Origin: Aminivibrio sp.
GTDB lineage: Bacteria > Synergistota > Synergistia > Synergistales > Aminobacteriaceae
Direction of reading: 5' to 3'
Length of the DNA stretch: 45,349 nt
Assembly: GCF_016756745.1 (NCBI RefSeq)
Contig: NZ_JAESIH010000031.1
Location: 1-45,349, forward strand
Shown: in pieces, positions 1-8,330 of the stretch
Layout: the number at the start of each line of letters is the position of its first letter
How positions within the stretch are numbered: position 1 is the first letter of the stretch
Translations under genes and position numbers: made by a program
Notes under the pieces: model-generated
Seen by the model: only the letters and a program-made list of their open reading frames with translations
Told to the model about the DNA's origin: nothing
Databases searched by the model: none

Positions 1-815
1 GCGAGTCCCGCAAGGATGGCCACCAAGGTATCGATGACGCAGACCTGGATCGCCGCTCCGGGAAGAGCGGTCTGTTTGTCCACGTAGCTGCCGTAGGTGA
101 TCATGCACCCCATTCCCAGGGAGAGGGAGAAAAAGGCCTGCCCGAGGGCGGCAGCGATGGACTCGCCTGTGAGCTTTGAAAAATCAGGTTTGAGGTAGAA
201 CTCCAGCCCCTTGCCCGCACCCTCGAGGGTCACGGAACGGACGATGAGGATGAGCAGAATGACGAAAAGGGCCGGCATGAGGATCTTGCAGTATTTCTCG
301 ATGCCTTCGCCGATGCCCTTGTAGACCACCCAGACGGTGATGAGCATGAAAATCGCCTGGTAGATGATCACCTGAGGGGTGTTGGAGACAAAGGCTCCGA
401 AGACGTCGCCCGCCTTGCCCGCTGCGGCGTCTCCCATCAGGCCGGTGAAGGACCGGAAGAAGTACTTGATGGTCCAGCCGCCGATGACACCATAAAAAGA
501 CAGGATCATAAACCCGGCGGTAACTCCCATCCAGCCGACGATGACCCATGCGCCGCCCCTGAGTTTCTCGAAGGAGCCGACGGCGTTGAGCTGGGCCTTC
601 CTTCCTATGGCCATCTCGGCGAGCATGACGGAGAAGCCGATGATGAAGATAATGGCGAGGTACACAAGAACGAATGCCGCTCCGCCATACTTTCCGGTTA
701 TGTACGGGAAACGCCATATATTTCCGAGTCCGACCGCCGATCCGGCAGCCGCCAGTATAAATCCGATTCTGCTTCCCCAATGTTCCCTATGGGCTTCCTG
801 TGCCATTTTTCTCAT
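1..815 (-). CDS. Sodium:neurotransmitter symporter (NSS/SNF) family transporter, cut by the window edge
   Basis: Predicted inner-membrane Na+-coupled importer of amino acids or related small amines; only the N-terminal ~271 residues are in the window. After a short polar N-terminus comes WGSRIGFILAAAGSAVGLGN and then IWRFPY, the signature TM1 of the NSS family (unwound Na+/substrate helix). At least five further hydrophobic segments follow, and the charged MAIGRKAQ loop matches family members. The best start is the ATG at 815, with AAGGAGG just upstream; the in-frame ATG at 806 is an alternative with a longer spacer. It is divergent from hypC and has its own promoter at 942-970, which implies a ~120-nt leader. 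Substrate cannot be inferred; bacterial homologues carry amino acids such as tyrosine, tryptophan, leucine or alanine. The family call is very secure. Confidence 0.93.
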   Translation of the reverse strand, partial: MRKMAQEAHREHWGSRIGFILAAAGSAVGLGNIWRFPYITGKYGGAAFVLVYLAIIFIIGFSVMLAEMAIGRKAQLNAVGSFEKLRGGAWVIVGWMGVTAGFMILSFYGVIGGWTIKYFFRSFTGLMGDAAAGKAGDVFGAFVSNTPQVIIYQAIFMLITVWVVYKGIGEGIEKYCKILMPALFVILLILIVRSVTLEGAGKGLEFYLKPDFSKLTGESIAAALGQAFFSLSLGMGCMITYGSYVDKQTALPGAAIQVCVIDTLVAILAGL

Positions 816-941
816 ACCCCTCCTTCGTTGTCTGTGATCAGATATCGGAACAAGCCGCTACTTTCCAATCCCGCTCTGTCCCCGGCATCACCCGCCTTTC
901 ACTATTCCGTTTATTTTCTTAATATAGAATAATTGGAGCAT

Positions 942-970
942 ATTATACCACCCTCCTTCGATCTTTCCAA
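942..970 (-). promoter_or_regulatory. Sigma-70-type promoter for the NSS transporter
   Basis: On the minus strand, TTGGAA (970-965) and TATAAT (947-942) are separated by exactly 17 bp. The -10 is a perfect consensus and the -35 matches at 4 of 6 positions. Transcription would start near 935 and give a leader of about 120 nt; no known riboswitch was recognised in that leader. Confidence 0.6.
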
Positions 971-989
971 TCCGTGGAAGGAAATTTTC

Positions 990-1018
990 TTCATTCTCAG
1001 GTCATTCTGGAGTACAAT
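990..1018 (+). promoter_or_regulatory. Candidate promoter for hypCDE
   Basis: TTCATT (990-995) and TACAAT (1013-1018) with a 17-bp spacer lie just upstream of the hypC ribosome-binding site (AAAAGGAGGAG, around 1025-1035). The -10 is good (5 of 6) but the -35 is weak (3 of 6), so an activator or another sigma factor may be involved. Confidence 0.4.
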
Positions 1019-1041
1019 AACACGGAAAAGGAGGAGTTCTC

Positions 1042-1281
1042 ATGTGTCTTGCCGTTCCCCACACCATCGAAAAAATTCTCGGAGAGAACCGGGCCCTTGC
1101 CGCCGCAGGCGCCGTCCGGACAGAAATCCGCACCGATCTCGTGGATGATGTCGTTCCGGGCGATACGGTCCTCGTTCACGCCGGATTCGCCATAGAAAAG
1201 CTCTCCCCGGAGGACTCGGAAGAACTGAAGGACCTCTGGGACGAACTGCGGGCCCTCGCGGGAGAACCCTATGCCCATTGA
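1042..1281 (+). CDS. hypC: [NiFe]-hydrogenase maturation chaperone HypC
   Basis: Small (79 aa) cytoplasmic chaperone that, with HypD, carries the Fe(CN)2CO unit during [NiFe]-hydrogenase active-site assembly. The N-terminus MCLAVP has the invariant Cys2 that becomes N-terminal after Met removal. The segment GDTVLVHAGFAIEKLSPEDS is the conserved HypC/HupF beta-barrel region, and the length is typical. The ATG at 1042 is preceded by a strong AAAAGGAGGAG site. It overlaps hypD by 11 bp, which suggests translational coupling. The first gene of hypC-hypD-hypE; hypA, hypB, hypF and hydrogenase structural genes are not in the window. Confidence 0.95.
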   Translation: MCLAVPHTIEKILGENRALAAAGAVRTEIRTDLVDDVVPGDTVLVHAGFAIEKLSPEDSEELKDLWDELRALAGEPYAH

Positions 1282-2338
1282 CGCCCCTTCCGCCGCAGAG
1301 CTGCTGGGCAAGCTCTCCAGGACACCCCTTTCGGTGATGGAAGTCTGCGGAACCCATACGGTTTCCGTCTTCCGATCCGGGATCAGGTCCGTTCTTCCTC
1401 CAACGCTTCGGCTGGTTTCCGGGCCGGGATGTCCGGTGTGCGTCACCGACCAGGGGGAGATCGAAGCCGCCATCTCTCTTCTGGACCGGGGGGCCGTGGT
1501 GGCCGCCTACGGCGACATGTTCAAGGTTCCCTGCGATGGAGGCTCTCTTGCGTCGAAGCGGTCCAGGGGACTTGACGCCAGGGTGGTCACAAGCGCCATG
1601 GAAGTACTGACCCTCGCCGAAGAGTACAGGTCCCGGGAAGTGGTCTTCCTCGGCGTCGGCTTCGAAACCACCGCCCCGTCCACGGCTGCCCTCGTGGCGG
1701 AGGCGGCCCGGAGAGGCACCTCCAATCTCTCGGTGCTCTCGTTTCACAAGCGGACCCCGCCGGCAGTGGAGCTTCTTGCCGCCGACCCGGACCTGCGGCT
1801 CTCGGGATTTCTTCTGCCCGGCCACGTGTGCGTCATCCTTGGGCACGATCCCTTCCGTTTTCTGCCCGAAAAGTACGGACTTCCCGGGGTGATTGCGGGT
1901 TTCGAGCCGGAGCAGATTCTTCTTGGCCTTGCGGAAATCGTGAGACAGCACGAGCAGGGCACTCCCGCCCTCCGCTCGGTATATGGGAAAGCCGTGAAAA
2001 AGGGAGGAAACCCGAAGGCCCTCGGACTGCTCGAAGAGGTCTTCGAACACCGGGACGCCACCTGGAGGGGGATAGGCACCATTCCGGACTCCGGACTGGC
2101 CCTGAGAAAGACGTACGAATCCTTCGACGCGGAAAAGCGGTTCGGCATTACTCTCCTGCCGGGAACGCCGCCGGCAGGCTGCCGCTGCGGCGATGTGCTG
2201 ACTGGAAAGATCACCCCGCCGGAATGCCCCCTGTTCCGCTCGGCATGCACCCCCGTGTCACCCGCCGGCCCCTGCATGGTGTCCGGCGAGGGGACCTGCG
2301 GTGCCTATTTCCGGTATTTCAAAGGAGACAAGTCATGA
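1271..2338 (+). CDS. hypD: Hydrogenase maturation Fe-S protein HypD
   Basis: Cytoplasmic scaffold (355 aa) on which the Fe(CN)2CO group is built with HypC and HypE. Visible family motifs are CGTHT at residues 26-30, GPGCPVC around 51-57 (the redox/iron-binding cysteines), GVGFETTAP near 138-146, and a cysteine-rich C-terminus from about residue 305 (CRCGDVL, ECPLF, SACTP, GPCMVS, GTCGAYF) that holds the [4Fe-4S] cluster. It starts inside the 3' end of hypC and its stop overlaps the hypE start as ATGA, so the three proteins are probably made in a coupled way. Length is close to the family norm of ~360-370 aa. Confidence 0.96.
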   Translation: MPIDAPSAAELLGKLSRTPLSVMEVCGTHTVSVFRSGIRSVLPPTLRLVSGPGCPVCVTDQGEIEAAISLLDRGAVVAAYGDMFKVPCDGGSLASKRSRGLDARVVTSAMEVLTLAEEYRSREVVFLGVGFETTAPSTAALVAEAARRGTSNLSVLSFHKRTPPAVELLAADPDLRLSGFLLPGHVCVILGHDPFRFLPEKYGLPGVIAGFEPEQILLGLAEIVRQHEQGTPALRSVYGKAVKKGGNPKALGLLEEVFEHRDATWRGIGTIPDSGLALRKTYESFDAEKRFGITLLPGTPPAGCRCGDVLTGKITPPECPLFRSACTPVSPAGPCMVSGEGTCGAYFRYFKGDKS

Positions 2339-3333
2339 ACGACACAACAATCACCCTGGGGCACGGAAGCGGCGGGCGACAGAGCGCGGAGCTCGTCTCC
2401 CGCCTGCTCGAGTCCTTCCGCAAACGGGGCATCGGCCCGGAGATGGAGGATGCGGCCCTTCTTCCCGGAGGCTACGCCATGACGATGGACGGCTTTACCG
2501 TGTCGCCCCGCAGATTTCCGGGCGGCGACATCGGTCACCTGTGCGTCTGCGGCTGCGCCAACGATCTGGCCGTCCGGGGCGCGAGCCCGGATTTTCTCGG
2601 CATCAGCCTCGTCCTCGAGGAGGGGATTTCCCAGGAAGAGGTCGCCTCCTGCATGGAGAGCGCCGCCTCGACCTGCGCCACCCTCGGCATGACCCTCGCC
2701 GCCGGGGACACCAAGGTGGTCCCCTCCGGGGCGGTGGAAGGAATGGTCATCACGGGCTGCGCCTTCGGGCAGATCAGGACGCCCCGGACGCTCTCCATGG
2801 CCGGCATCCTGGAGGGGGACACTCTTCTCGTCACCACGTCCGTCGGACGGCACGGAGCGGCCATCGCGTCCGCCCGGTTCAACCTTCCCGTGGAGGGTCT
2901 GCTGAGCGACTGCGCTCCCCTGTGGCCCGCCCTGAGTCCCCTTCTGCACCTCGAAGGGCTCCGCTGCATGAGGGACTGCACCAGGGGCGGCCTGGGAACG
3001 GTGCTCTGCGAGTGGGCTGAGGCCACGGGGCTCCATTTCTCCCTTGACGAGAATTCCATTCCGGTGAGCTTCCAGGTTCAGTCCCTGTGCGATGTTCTCG
3101 GCTTCGACCCCCTCTACATGGCGTGCGAAGGATGCGCCGCCCTTGCGGTGGCTCCTTCCGACGCTGAAGAGGCCCTGCGGATCCTCAGGCAGTCGCCTCT
3201 CTGCGCGGACGCCGCCGTCATCGGTCGTGTCTCCTCCGCCGAGCCGAAGGGGATGGTCTCCATGAAGACCTCCATCGGGGGCGAACGGCTGGTGGACATG
3301 CCCTGGGGGGAGATTCTTCCCAGGATCTGCTGA
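2335..3333 (+). CDS. hypE: Hydrogenase maturation carbamoyl dehydratase HypE
   Basis: PurM/AIR-synthetase-fold ATPase that dehydrates the S-carbamoyl group on its C-terminal cysteine to thiocyanate, the CN- donor for the hydrogenase iron. The start is the ATG at 2335 (ATGA overlap with hypD). The same frame is open upstream within hypD, but no conserved HypE sequence lies there. The 332-aa product begins with LGHGSGGR, has FPGGDIGHL and NDLAVRGA around residues 60-85 and CTRGGLGT around 215, and ends in PRIC, so the essential C-terminal cysteine is intact. The usual GTVNDL segment reads GCANDL here, adding a cysteine. A terminator follows directly. Confidence 0.96.
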   Translation: MNDTTITLGHGSGGRQSAELVSRLLESFRKRGIGPEMEDAALLPGGYAMTMDGFTVSPRRFPGGDIGHLCVCGCANDLAVRGASPDFLGISLVLEEGISQEEVASCMESAASTCATLGMTLAAGDTKVVPSGAVEGMVITGCAFGQIRTPRTLSMAGILEGDTLLVTTSVGRHGAAIASARFNLPVEGLLSDCAPLWPALSPLLHLEGLRCMRDCTRGGLGTVLCEWAEATGLHFSLDENSIPVSFQVQSLCDVLGFDPLYMACEGCAALAVAPSDAEEALRILRQSPLCADAAVIGRVSSAEPKGMVSMKTSIGGERLVDMPWGEILPRIC

Positions 3334-3337
3334 AACA

Positions 3338-3373
3338 AAAAAGCTGCAGGGGATGCCTCCCTCGCAGCTTTTT
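3338..3373. terminator. Bidirectional rho-independent terminator between hypE and ymdB
   Basis: AAAAAGCTGC (3338-3347) and GCAGCTTTTT (3364-3373) form a perfect 10-bp stem. The T-run on one strand and A-run on the other serve both convergent operons: hypCDE from the left and the long queD-to-ymdB run from the right. Confidence 0.88.
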
Positions 3374-3374
3374 G

Positions 3375-4154
3375 TCAGTGGGAAAGTTTTTCGTTGATTC
3401 TGAGAATGTCCACGGCCAGCCCCGTCTCGTCGTCCAGGGTGACGGTCACCCCGTTCAGGGCGAGCCCTTCTCCCGAGACTTCGAACCTGGAAGGCATGCC
3501 GGTAAGAAACTTGGGAAGCACTCCCTCCATCTTCATTCCGATGGAACTTCTGTGTCCTCCGGTCATCCCGGCATCGGTGATGCAGGCCGTGCCGCCGGGA
3601 AGTATTTCCTCGTCGGCGGTCTGTACATGGGTATGGGTTCCGATCACCACCGCGGCCCGGCCGTCGAGGTAATGGGCCAGCGCCTTCTTTTCCGATGTGG
3701 CCTCCGCGTGGAAATCGAGGAAAAAGGGAACCTCTCCCGCAGCGGTGAGAAGAACGTCCGCCTTCCGGAAGGGACAGTCGATGGGGGGCATGAAAACCCT
3801 TCCCTGGAGATTGGCTATGGCGAGACGCCTGCCGTTTTTCTCCAGCACCGTCATTCCCTGTCCCGGACATTCGTCCGGGTAGTTCGCCGGACGGATGATC
3901 CGGGGTTCCGCCTCCAGGACGGCAACCCCTTCCGGTCTGTCCCATATGTGGTTCCCCGAGGTCATGCCGTCGATCCCGAGGCCGAAGAGTTCGTCGGCGA
4001 TTTTCCTGGTGATTCCTTTCCCGGCGGCGGCGTTCTCGCAGTTGGCGAGAACGAAGTCGAAACCGCCGCACCGCTCCCGGAGGAGGGGAAGTACCGCGGC
4101 GACAGCCTTGCGCCCGGGACTTCCCATGATGTCCCCGATGAAGAGTATCTTCAT
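3375..4154 (-). CDS. ymdB: YmdB-type metallophosphoesterase (2',3'-cyclic nucleotide phosphodiesterase family)
   Basis: Dimetal phosphoesterase of 259 aa (TIGR00282/YmdB family). The Bacillus homologue hydrolyses 2',3'-cyclic nucleotides and influences biofilm versus motility programmes. Ligand motifs are intact: GDIMGSPG (7-14), ANCENAAAGKGIT (38-50), SGNHIWD (~66-72), DFHAEATSEK (~147), GTHTHVQTAD (~172) and TDAGMTG (~192). It lies 7 bp after the rny stop codon; the rny-ymdB pairing is conserved in Firmicutes and suggests linked roles in RNA turnover and signalling. It is the last gene of the minus-strand run and ends at the terminator 3338-3373. Confidence 0.93.
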   Translation of the reverse strand: MKILFIGDIMGSPGRKAVAAVLPLLRERCGGFDFVLANCENAAAGKGITRKIADELFGLGIDGMTSGNHIWDRPEGVAVLEAEPRIIRPANYPDECPGQGMTVLEKNGRRLAIANLQGRVFMPPIDCPFRKADVLLTAAGEVPFFLDFHAEATSEKKALAHYLDGRAAVVIGTHTHVQTADEEILPGGTACITDAGMTGGHRSSIGMKMEGVLPKFLTGMPSRFEVSGEGLALNGVTVTLDDETGLAVDILRINEKLSH

Positions 4155-4161
4155 TTTTCGC

Positions 4162-5703
4162 CTATTTCGCGTAATCCGTGGCCCGGGTCTCCCGTGTGAC
4201 GGTGACCTTGATCTGGCCGGGATACTTCATTTCCTCCTCGATCTTCCGGGCGATGTCGAAGGCTATCTTGTGTACCACGCCGTCGTCGGAGATATTCGGG
4301 GATACCACTACCCGGATCTCCCTGCCCGCCTGGATCGCATAGGCCTTGCTGACGCCGTTGAAGCTCTTGGCCAGCTCTTCGAGCTTTTCAAGGCGCTTGA
4401 CGTAGGCATCGAGGCTTTCCCTGCGGGCCCCGGGGCGGGACGCGCTGACCGCGTCCGCGGCCGCCACAATGACGTCGTAGATGCTCTTCGCCTCCTGGTC
4501 TTCGTGGTGGGAGGCGATTGCGTTCACTATTTCGGGCGTTTCGTTGTACCGTCTGGCGAGGTCCGCCCCTATGAGGGCATGGGGCCCCTCAATCTGATGA
4601 TCCACCGCCTTGCCGAGATCGTGCAGCAGTCCGGCGCGGCGGGCGATTTCCTCGTCAATCCCCAGCTCAGCGGCGATCATGCCAGAAATGTAGGCGACCT
4701 CGAGGCTGTGCTGGAGCGCATTTTGTCCGTAACTAAACCTGAACTTGAGCTGTCCGAGAGTATGGATGAGCTCGGAATGCATGTTCTTGATTCCCGTTTC
4801 GAGCAGGGCGCTCTCGCCTGCTTCCACAACCTGTTCTTCCACGTCCTTGGTTGCCTTTTCGATGAGTTCCTCGATGCGGGCAGGGTGAATCCTGCCGTCG
4901 GTCACGAGACGCTCGAGGGAGAGTCTCGCGATTTCCCTGCGGACGGGATCGAAACTGCTGAGGGTAACCGCCTCCGGTGTGTCGTCCACGATGAGGTCAA
5001 CGCCCGCGAGGGTCTCGAAGGTCCGGATGTTCCGTCCTTCCCTGCCTATGATTCTTCCCTTCATTTCGTCGGAGGGAAGATGGACGACGCTCACCGCCGC
5101 CTCGGAAGTGTGTTCCACGGCGCAACGCTGCACGGCGGTGACGATGATTTCCCGGGCCTTTCTTTCGGCCTCCCGTTTTGCCTTCTCCTCAAGCTCCTTG
5201 AGCCTGAGCCCAAGGATGTGCTGGGCATCTTCCTCGGTCTGCTTGAGAAGAAGATCCCGGGCAATTTCCCTGGTCATCCCGGCGATTTCCTCGAGGCGTT
5301 CCACCTGTTTCCGCTTCGTCTCCTCGACTTCGAGCAGGCGGGCTTCCAGCTCATCCTGCCTTCCCTTGAGCTCTTCCTCCCGGTGGGCCACCCGGTCGAG
5401 CTTGCGGTCAAGGTTTTCCTCCTTCTGTTCCAGCCGGCGTTCGGCCCTCTGGAGTTCGTTGCGGCGTTCCTTGCCTTCCTTCTCGATCTCCTGCCGGAGC
5501 CTGAAGATCTCTTCCTTGGCCTCGGTGAGCTTTTCCCGCTTGCTCTGCTCCGCCGCCGCCTGGGCCTCTTTCAGGATATTCCTGGCCTGAGCCTTTGCGC
5601 TTTCAAGGTTCCGGGCCCCGAGGGTCTTGGAAAGAAGGAATCCCGCCCCTGTTCCGGCGGCTATTCCCACGACAATTGCGACCATTGCTGTCAAAAAATT
5701 CAT
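4162..5703 (-). CDS. rny: Ribonuclease Y
   Basis: Membrane-anchored endoribonuclease that starts mRNA decay in many Gram-positive and related bacteria. The 513-aa product has, in order: one N-terminal membrane helix (residues 2-24), a long charged coiled coil (~30-190), a KH RNA-binding domain with GRIIGREGRNIR (~205-265), an HD domain with HSLEVAYISGMIA and GLLHDLGKAVDH (~320-420), and the C-terminal YmdA region. The ATG at 5703 gives the family-typical short N-terminus; GAGGAG lies 13 nt upstream, a rather long spacer. An in-frame TTG at 5736 would add 11 residues. It has its own promoter (5788-5816) within the end of recX and is followed by ymdB. Confidence 0.96.
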   Translation of the reverse strand: MNFLTAMVAIVVGIAAGTGAGFLLSKTLGARNLESAKAQARNILKEAQAAAEQSKREKLTEAKEEIFRLRQEIEKEGKERRNELQRAERRLEQKEENLDRKLDRVAHREEELKGRQDELEARLLEVEETKRKQVERLEEIAGMTREIARDLLLKQTEEDAQHILGLRLKELEEKAKREAERKAREIIVTAVQRCAVEHTSEAAVSVVHLPSDEMKGRIIGREGRNIRTFETLAGVDLIVDDTPEAVTLSSFDPVRREIARLSLERLVTDGRIHPARIEELIEKATKDVEEQVVEAGESALLETGIKNMHSELIHTLGQLKFRFSYGQNALQHSLEVAYISGMIAAELGIDEEIARRAGLLHDLGKAVDHQIEGPHALIGADLARRYNETPEIVNAIASHHEDQEAKSIYDVIVAAADAVSASRPGARRESLDAYVKRLEKLEELAKSFNGVSKAYAIQAGREIRVVVSPNISDDGVVHKIAFDIARKIEEEMKYPGQIKVTVTRETRATDYAK

Positions 5704-5750
5704 GGTGCTGTAATCACTCCTCAATTTTATTTTCAAGGTACTGACAAGGG

Positions 5751-5775
5751 GGAAAACAGACGTCTCCCGTTTTCC
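5751..5775 (-). other. Hairpin in the rny 5' leader
   Basis: GGAAAAC (5751-5757) and GTTTTCC (5769-5775) form a 7-bp stem around a loop that itself contains the palindrome AGACGTCT. No T-run follows, so it does not look like a terminator. It may stabilise or regulate the rny transcript. Confidence 0.35.
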
Positions 5776-5787
5776 GCTCTTTATGTT

Positions 5788-5816
5788 ATTTTAACGGTCA
5801 GCCTTCACCCTCACAA
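5788..5816 (-). promoter_or_regulatory. Candidate promoter for rny-ymdB
   Basis: Minus-strand TTGTGA (5816-5811, inside the 3' end of recX) and TAAAAT (5793-5788) are separated by 17 bp. This would allow rny and ymdB to be transcribed independently of the upstream division and repair genes. Confidence 0.5.
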
Positions 5817-6268
5817 GCCCTTTCGGTAACCTTTCTGCAGACGGAGAAGGAAAAACCGCGCCGAAGAAGGCGCCCGACGATCTTTTCCGGCTCCAGTCCT
5901 CTTGAAGCCAGCTCCTCCGCGAGGGCGTTCGCTCTTGCCTCCTCGTCGATGTCCGAAAGAGCATCGCGGATGTAGGAAGAGTCTACCCCTCTCCTCCTCA
6001 GTTCGTCCCTCAGGCGGAGAGGCCCCCAGTCCTGGTGGGAATCGGCGAACAGGACGGCGTAAGCGGCATCGTCCAGATAGCCTGCCTCACTGAAGCGAAG
6101 CACGAGGTCGTCGATTTCTTCCGGAGACGCTCCCCCAGCGGCGAGCTTTTCTCTTACCTTCGCCGTCGGCAGAACTCCCCTGGAGAGGAGGTTCAGAAGA
6201 TACCCTTCGAGATCTGCACCTCCCGTTTTTTTTCCTTCCGGCAGGTTTCCGTCACGCCGTTTCCACAA
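5798..6268 (-). CDS. recX: Regulatory protein RecX
   Basis: Predicted modulator of RecA filaments, 156 aa, made of short three-helix repeats. Recognisable segments are DLEGYLLNLLSRGVLP, LRFSEAGYLDDAAYAVLFAD with the typical LDD-x-x-[FY]A signature, and RRGVDSSYIRDAL plus LLRRGFSFSVCRKV near the C-terminus. No ATG exists at the right place; the frame opens with TTG at 6268, which overlaps the 3' end of recG by 17 bp, so the start is uncertain and translation is probably coupled to recG. Its position directly after recG groups two recombination functions. Confidence 0.88.
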   Translation of the reverse strand: MWKRRDGNLPEGKKTGGADLEGYLLNLLSRGVLPTAKVREKLAAGGASPEEIDDLVLRFSEAGYLDDAAYAVLFADSHQDWGPLRLRDELRRRGVDSSYIRDALSDIDEEARANALAEELASRGLEPEKIVGRLLRRGFSFSVCRKVTERACEGEG

Positions 6269-8330
6269 GGTTCAGCGACCTCCCCAGCACGGTATACAGG
6301 CGGTCCTTCAGTTTCGGGCACGAGTGGAGTCCGGGGTCATTCTCCACCAGTCGGAAGGCCTCTTTTCTTGCGGTTTCAAGAATGTCCCTGTCCTTGATCA
6401 GGTCCGCCACGTGGAAGTCCGTGACGCCCGACTGGCGGACACCGCACACCTCGCCGGGCCCCCGGAGCCTAAGGTCAGCCTCGGCGACGGCAAACCCGTC
6501 GGAAGTGGCGCAGAACGCTTCGATCCGTTCTCTCGCCTCCGGTGCGGAGGGCGCGCATATGAGGAAGCACCATGATTCGCCGGTCCCCCGCCCCACCCTT
6601 CCTCGAAGCTGGTGGAGCTGAGACAGGCCGAACCGGACGGCATCCTCCACCACCATGATGGTGGCCTCCGGCACGTCAACCCCCACCTCCACGACGGTGG
6701 TTGATACGAGAAGGGAAATGTCCCCCCGCTGGAAGTCGTCCATGACCTTTTCCTTCTCACCGTTTGGAAGGCGGCCGTGGAGAAGAGCTGTGCCCAGGGA
6801 GGGAAACCGCTCCCGGAGCTCGGCGAATCTCGCCTCCGCCGCCGTCAGGTCGAGGGTTTCGCTTTCCTCGATGAGGGGGCATATCCAGTAGACTCGTTCT
6901 CCGGCTTTCATCCGTTCCTCGAGAAAGGAGAGGAGGCCCGGAATCTTCTTCGGCGGGATCGCCCTGGTCTCCACAGGTTTTCTTCCCGGGGGCAGCTCGC
7001 TGATGACGGAGACGGCAAGGTCGCCGTAGACCGTGAGGGTGAGGGTCCGTGGAATCGGGGTGGCCGTCATGACGAGGACGTGGGGGCTCCCGCCCTTGGA
7101 GCGGAAGGTGTGTTTCTGGAGGACGCCGAACCTGTGCTGTTCGTCCACGATGGCGATGCCCATCCTTGCGAAGGCCGTTTTTTCGGAGAGCAGAGCATGG
7201 GTTCCGATGGCCACGGAAATTTCCCCCGATTCGAGGCCTTCCTGGATTTCGGCTTTCTCCCTGGACGGGAGGGAGCCTGTGAGAAGGGCACACCTTCCGC
7301 CGAGGGCTTCGATCATGGGAGCGAGGCGGAGGTAGTGCTGCCGGGCGAGTATTTCCGTGGGGGCGAGAAACGCGCCCTGGTATCCTCCGTCAAGGGCCGC
7401 CAGAAGGGCCAGAAGGGCCACCACCGTCTTGCCCGAACCCACATCACCCTGGAGCAGGCGGTTCATGGGGACCGTCCGGGCCATGTCGGCAAAGATGTCC
7501 TCCACCGCTTTTTTCTGCCCGTCCGTGAGGGTAAAAGGGAGCCTGCTTCCGAGACATTCCGCCACAAGTCTCCCGGGAGGAAGGGAGGGCGCCGGGGAGG
7601 ACGTGTCACCGGCAAGGCTGCGGCGCACGGCGAGTCCCGTCTGGAGCAGGAAGAATTCATCGAAGGCTAGGCGGTTCCGGGCGGCCTTCCACTTCTCCCG
7701 GGATTCGGGATAGTGGAGCTGCCGGACCGATTCGGTCACGCCGGGCATGCCGAGCCGGGAACGAAGGTCGTCGGGAAGGTATTCCTCGAGGGAGGGCAGG
7801 AAATCGTCCAGGGCCGAGCGGGTCATTCTCCGAAGGGCCTTCTGGGAAAGTCCCGCCGTGGTCGGGTAGACCGGAACGATGGCGAGGGATTTTTCTTCGT
7901 CTCCGTCCTCGTCCAGGATCTCGAAGTCGGGATTCGTGAGCTGAACCGATCCTCCCCTTACGTCGACCCGGCCGTAGAAGAGAACCCGGACTCCCGGAAG
8001 GAGGATTTTTTCAAGGCCCACCCGGTTGAACCACACGGCTTTGGCCATGGTCCGGCCGTCGGAGATGAGGGCCGTGACAACGGAAAGCCCTTTCCTGGCA
8101 GTTTTCCGCCGCTCGAAGGCCGCCACCCGGGCTGCCACCGACACGGTCTCGCCGCCCCGGAGCGATGAAAGGGGGGCGAGGTTCCGCCTGTCCTCGTACC
8201 GTGCCGGAAAGAGGAAGAGGAGATCCCCGGCGGAGCGGATTCCGAGCCGGGCAAGCATCGCTTCCCGGGCGGGACCCACTCCCTTCACGAACCGGACGGG
8301 GTCGGAGAGACTGCGGACGGGAGCATTCAC
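6252..8330 (-). CDS. recG: ATP-dependent DNA helicase RecG
   Basis: Branch-migration helicase that remodels stalled forks and Holliday junctions; 692 aa, normal for RecG. The N-terminal wedge/OB domain (~60-160) includes the conserved FPARYEDRR start. The superfamily-2 helicase core has GDVGSGKT (295-302), DEQHRFG (~396), VMTATPIPRTL and QLRGRVGRG. The start is GTG at 8330, overlapping the divIVA stop codon as GTGA (4 bp), so translation is coupled. recX follows with a 17-bp overlap. Confidence 0.97.
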   Translation of the reverse strand: MNAPVRSLSDPVRFVKGVGPAREAMLARLGIRSAGDLLFLFPARYEDRRNLAPLSSLRGGETVSVAARVAAFERRKTARKGLSVVTALISDGRTMAKAVWFNRVGLEKILLPGVRVLFYGRVDVRGGSVQLTNPDFEILDEDGDEEKSLAIVPVYPTTAGLSQKALRRMTRSALDDFLPSLEEYLPDDLRSRLGMPGVTESVRQLHYPESREKWKAARNRLAFDEFFLLQTGLAVRRSLAGDTSSPAPSLPPGRLVAECLGSRLPFTLTDGQKKAVEDIFADMARTVPMNRLLQGDVGSGKTVVALLALLAALDGGYQGAFLAPTEILARQHYLRLAPMIEALGGRCALLTGSLPSREKAEIQEGLESGEISVAIGTHALLSEKTAFARMGIAIVDEQHRFGVLQKHTFRSKGGSPHVLVMTATPIPRTLTLTVYGDLAVSVISELPPGRKPVETRAIPPKKIPGLLSFLEERMKAGERVYWICPLIEESETLDLTAAEARFAELRERFPSLGTALLHGRLPNGEKEKVMDDFQRGDISLLVSTTVVEVGVDVPEATIMVVEDAVRFGLSQLHQLRGRVGRGTGESWCFLICAPSAPEARERIEAFCATSDGFAVAEADLRLRGPGEVCGVRQSGVTDFHVADLIKDRDILETARKEAFRLVENDPGLHSCPKLKDRLYTVLGRSLNLVETA

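Noticed and set aside
816-935. Possible riboswitch (for example glycine) in the leader of the NSS transporter
   Set aside because: The ~120-nt leader lacks the conserved glycine aptamer core or other motifs I could recognise.
1828-2334. N-terminal extension of HypE by 169 residues
   Set aside because: The frame is open but lies within hypD; the ATG at 2335 with ATGA overlap gives the canonical HypE start.
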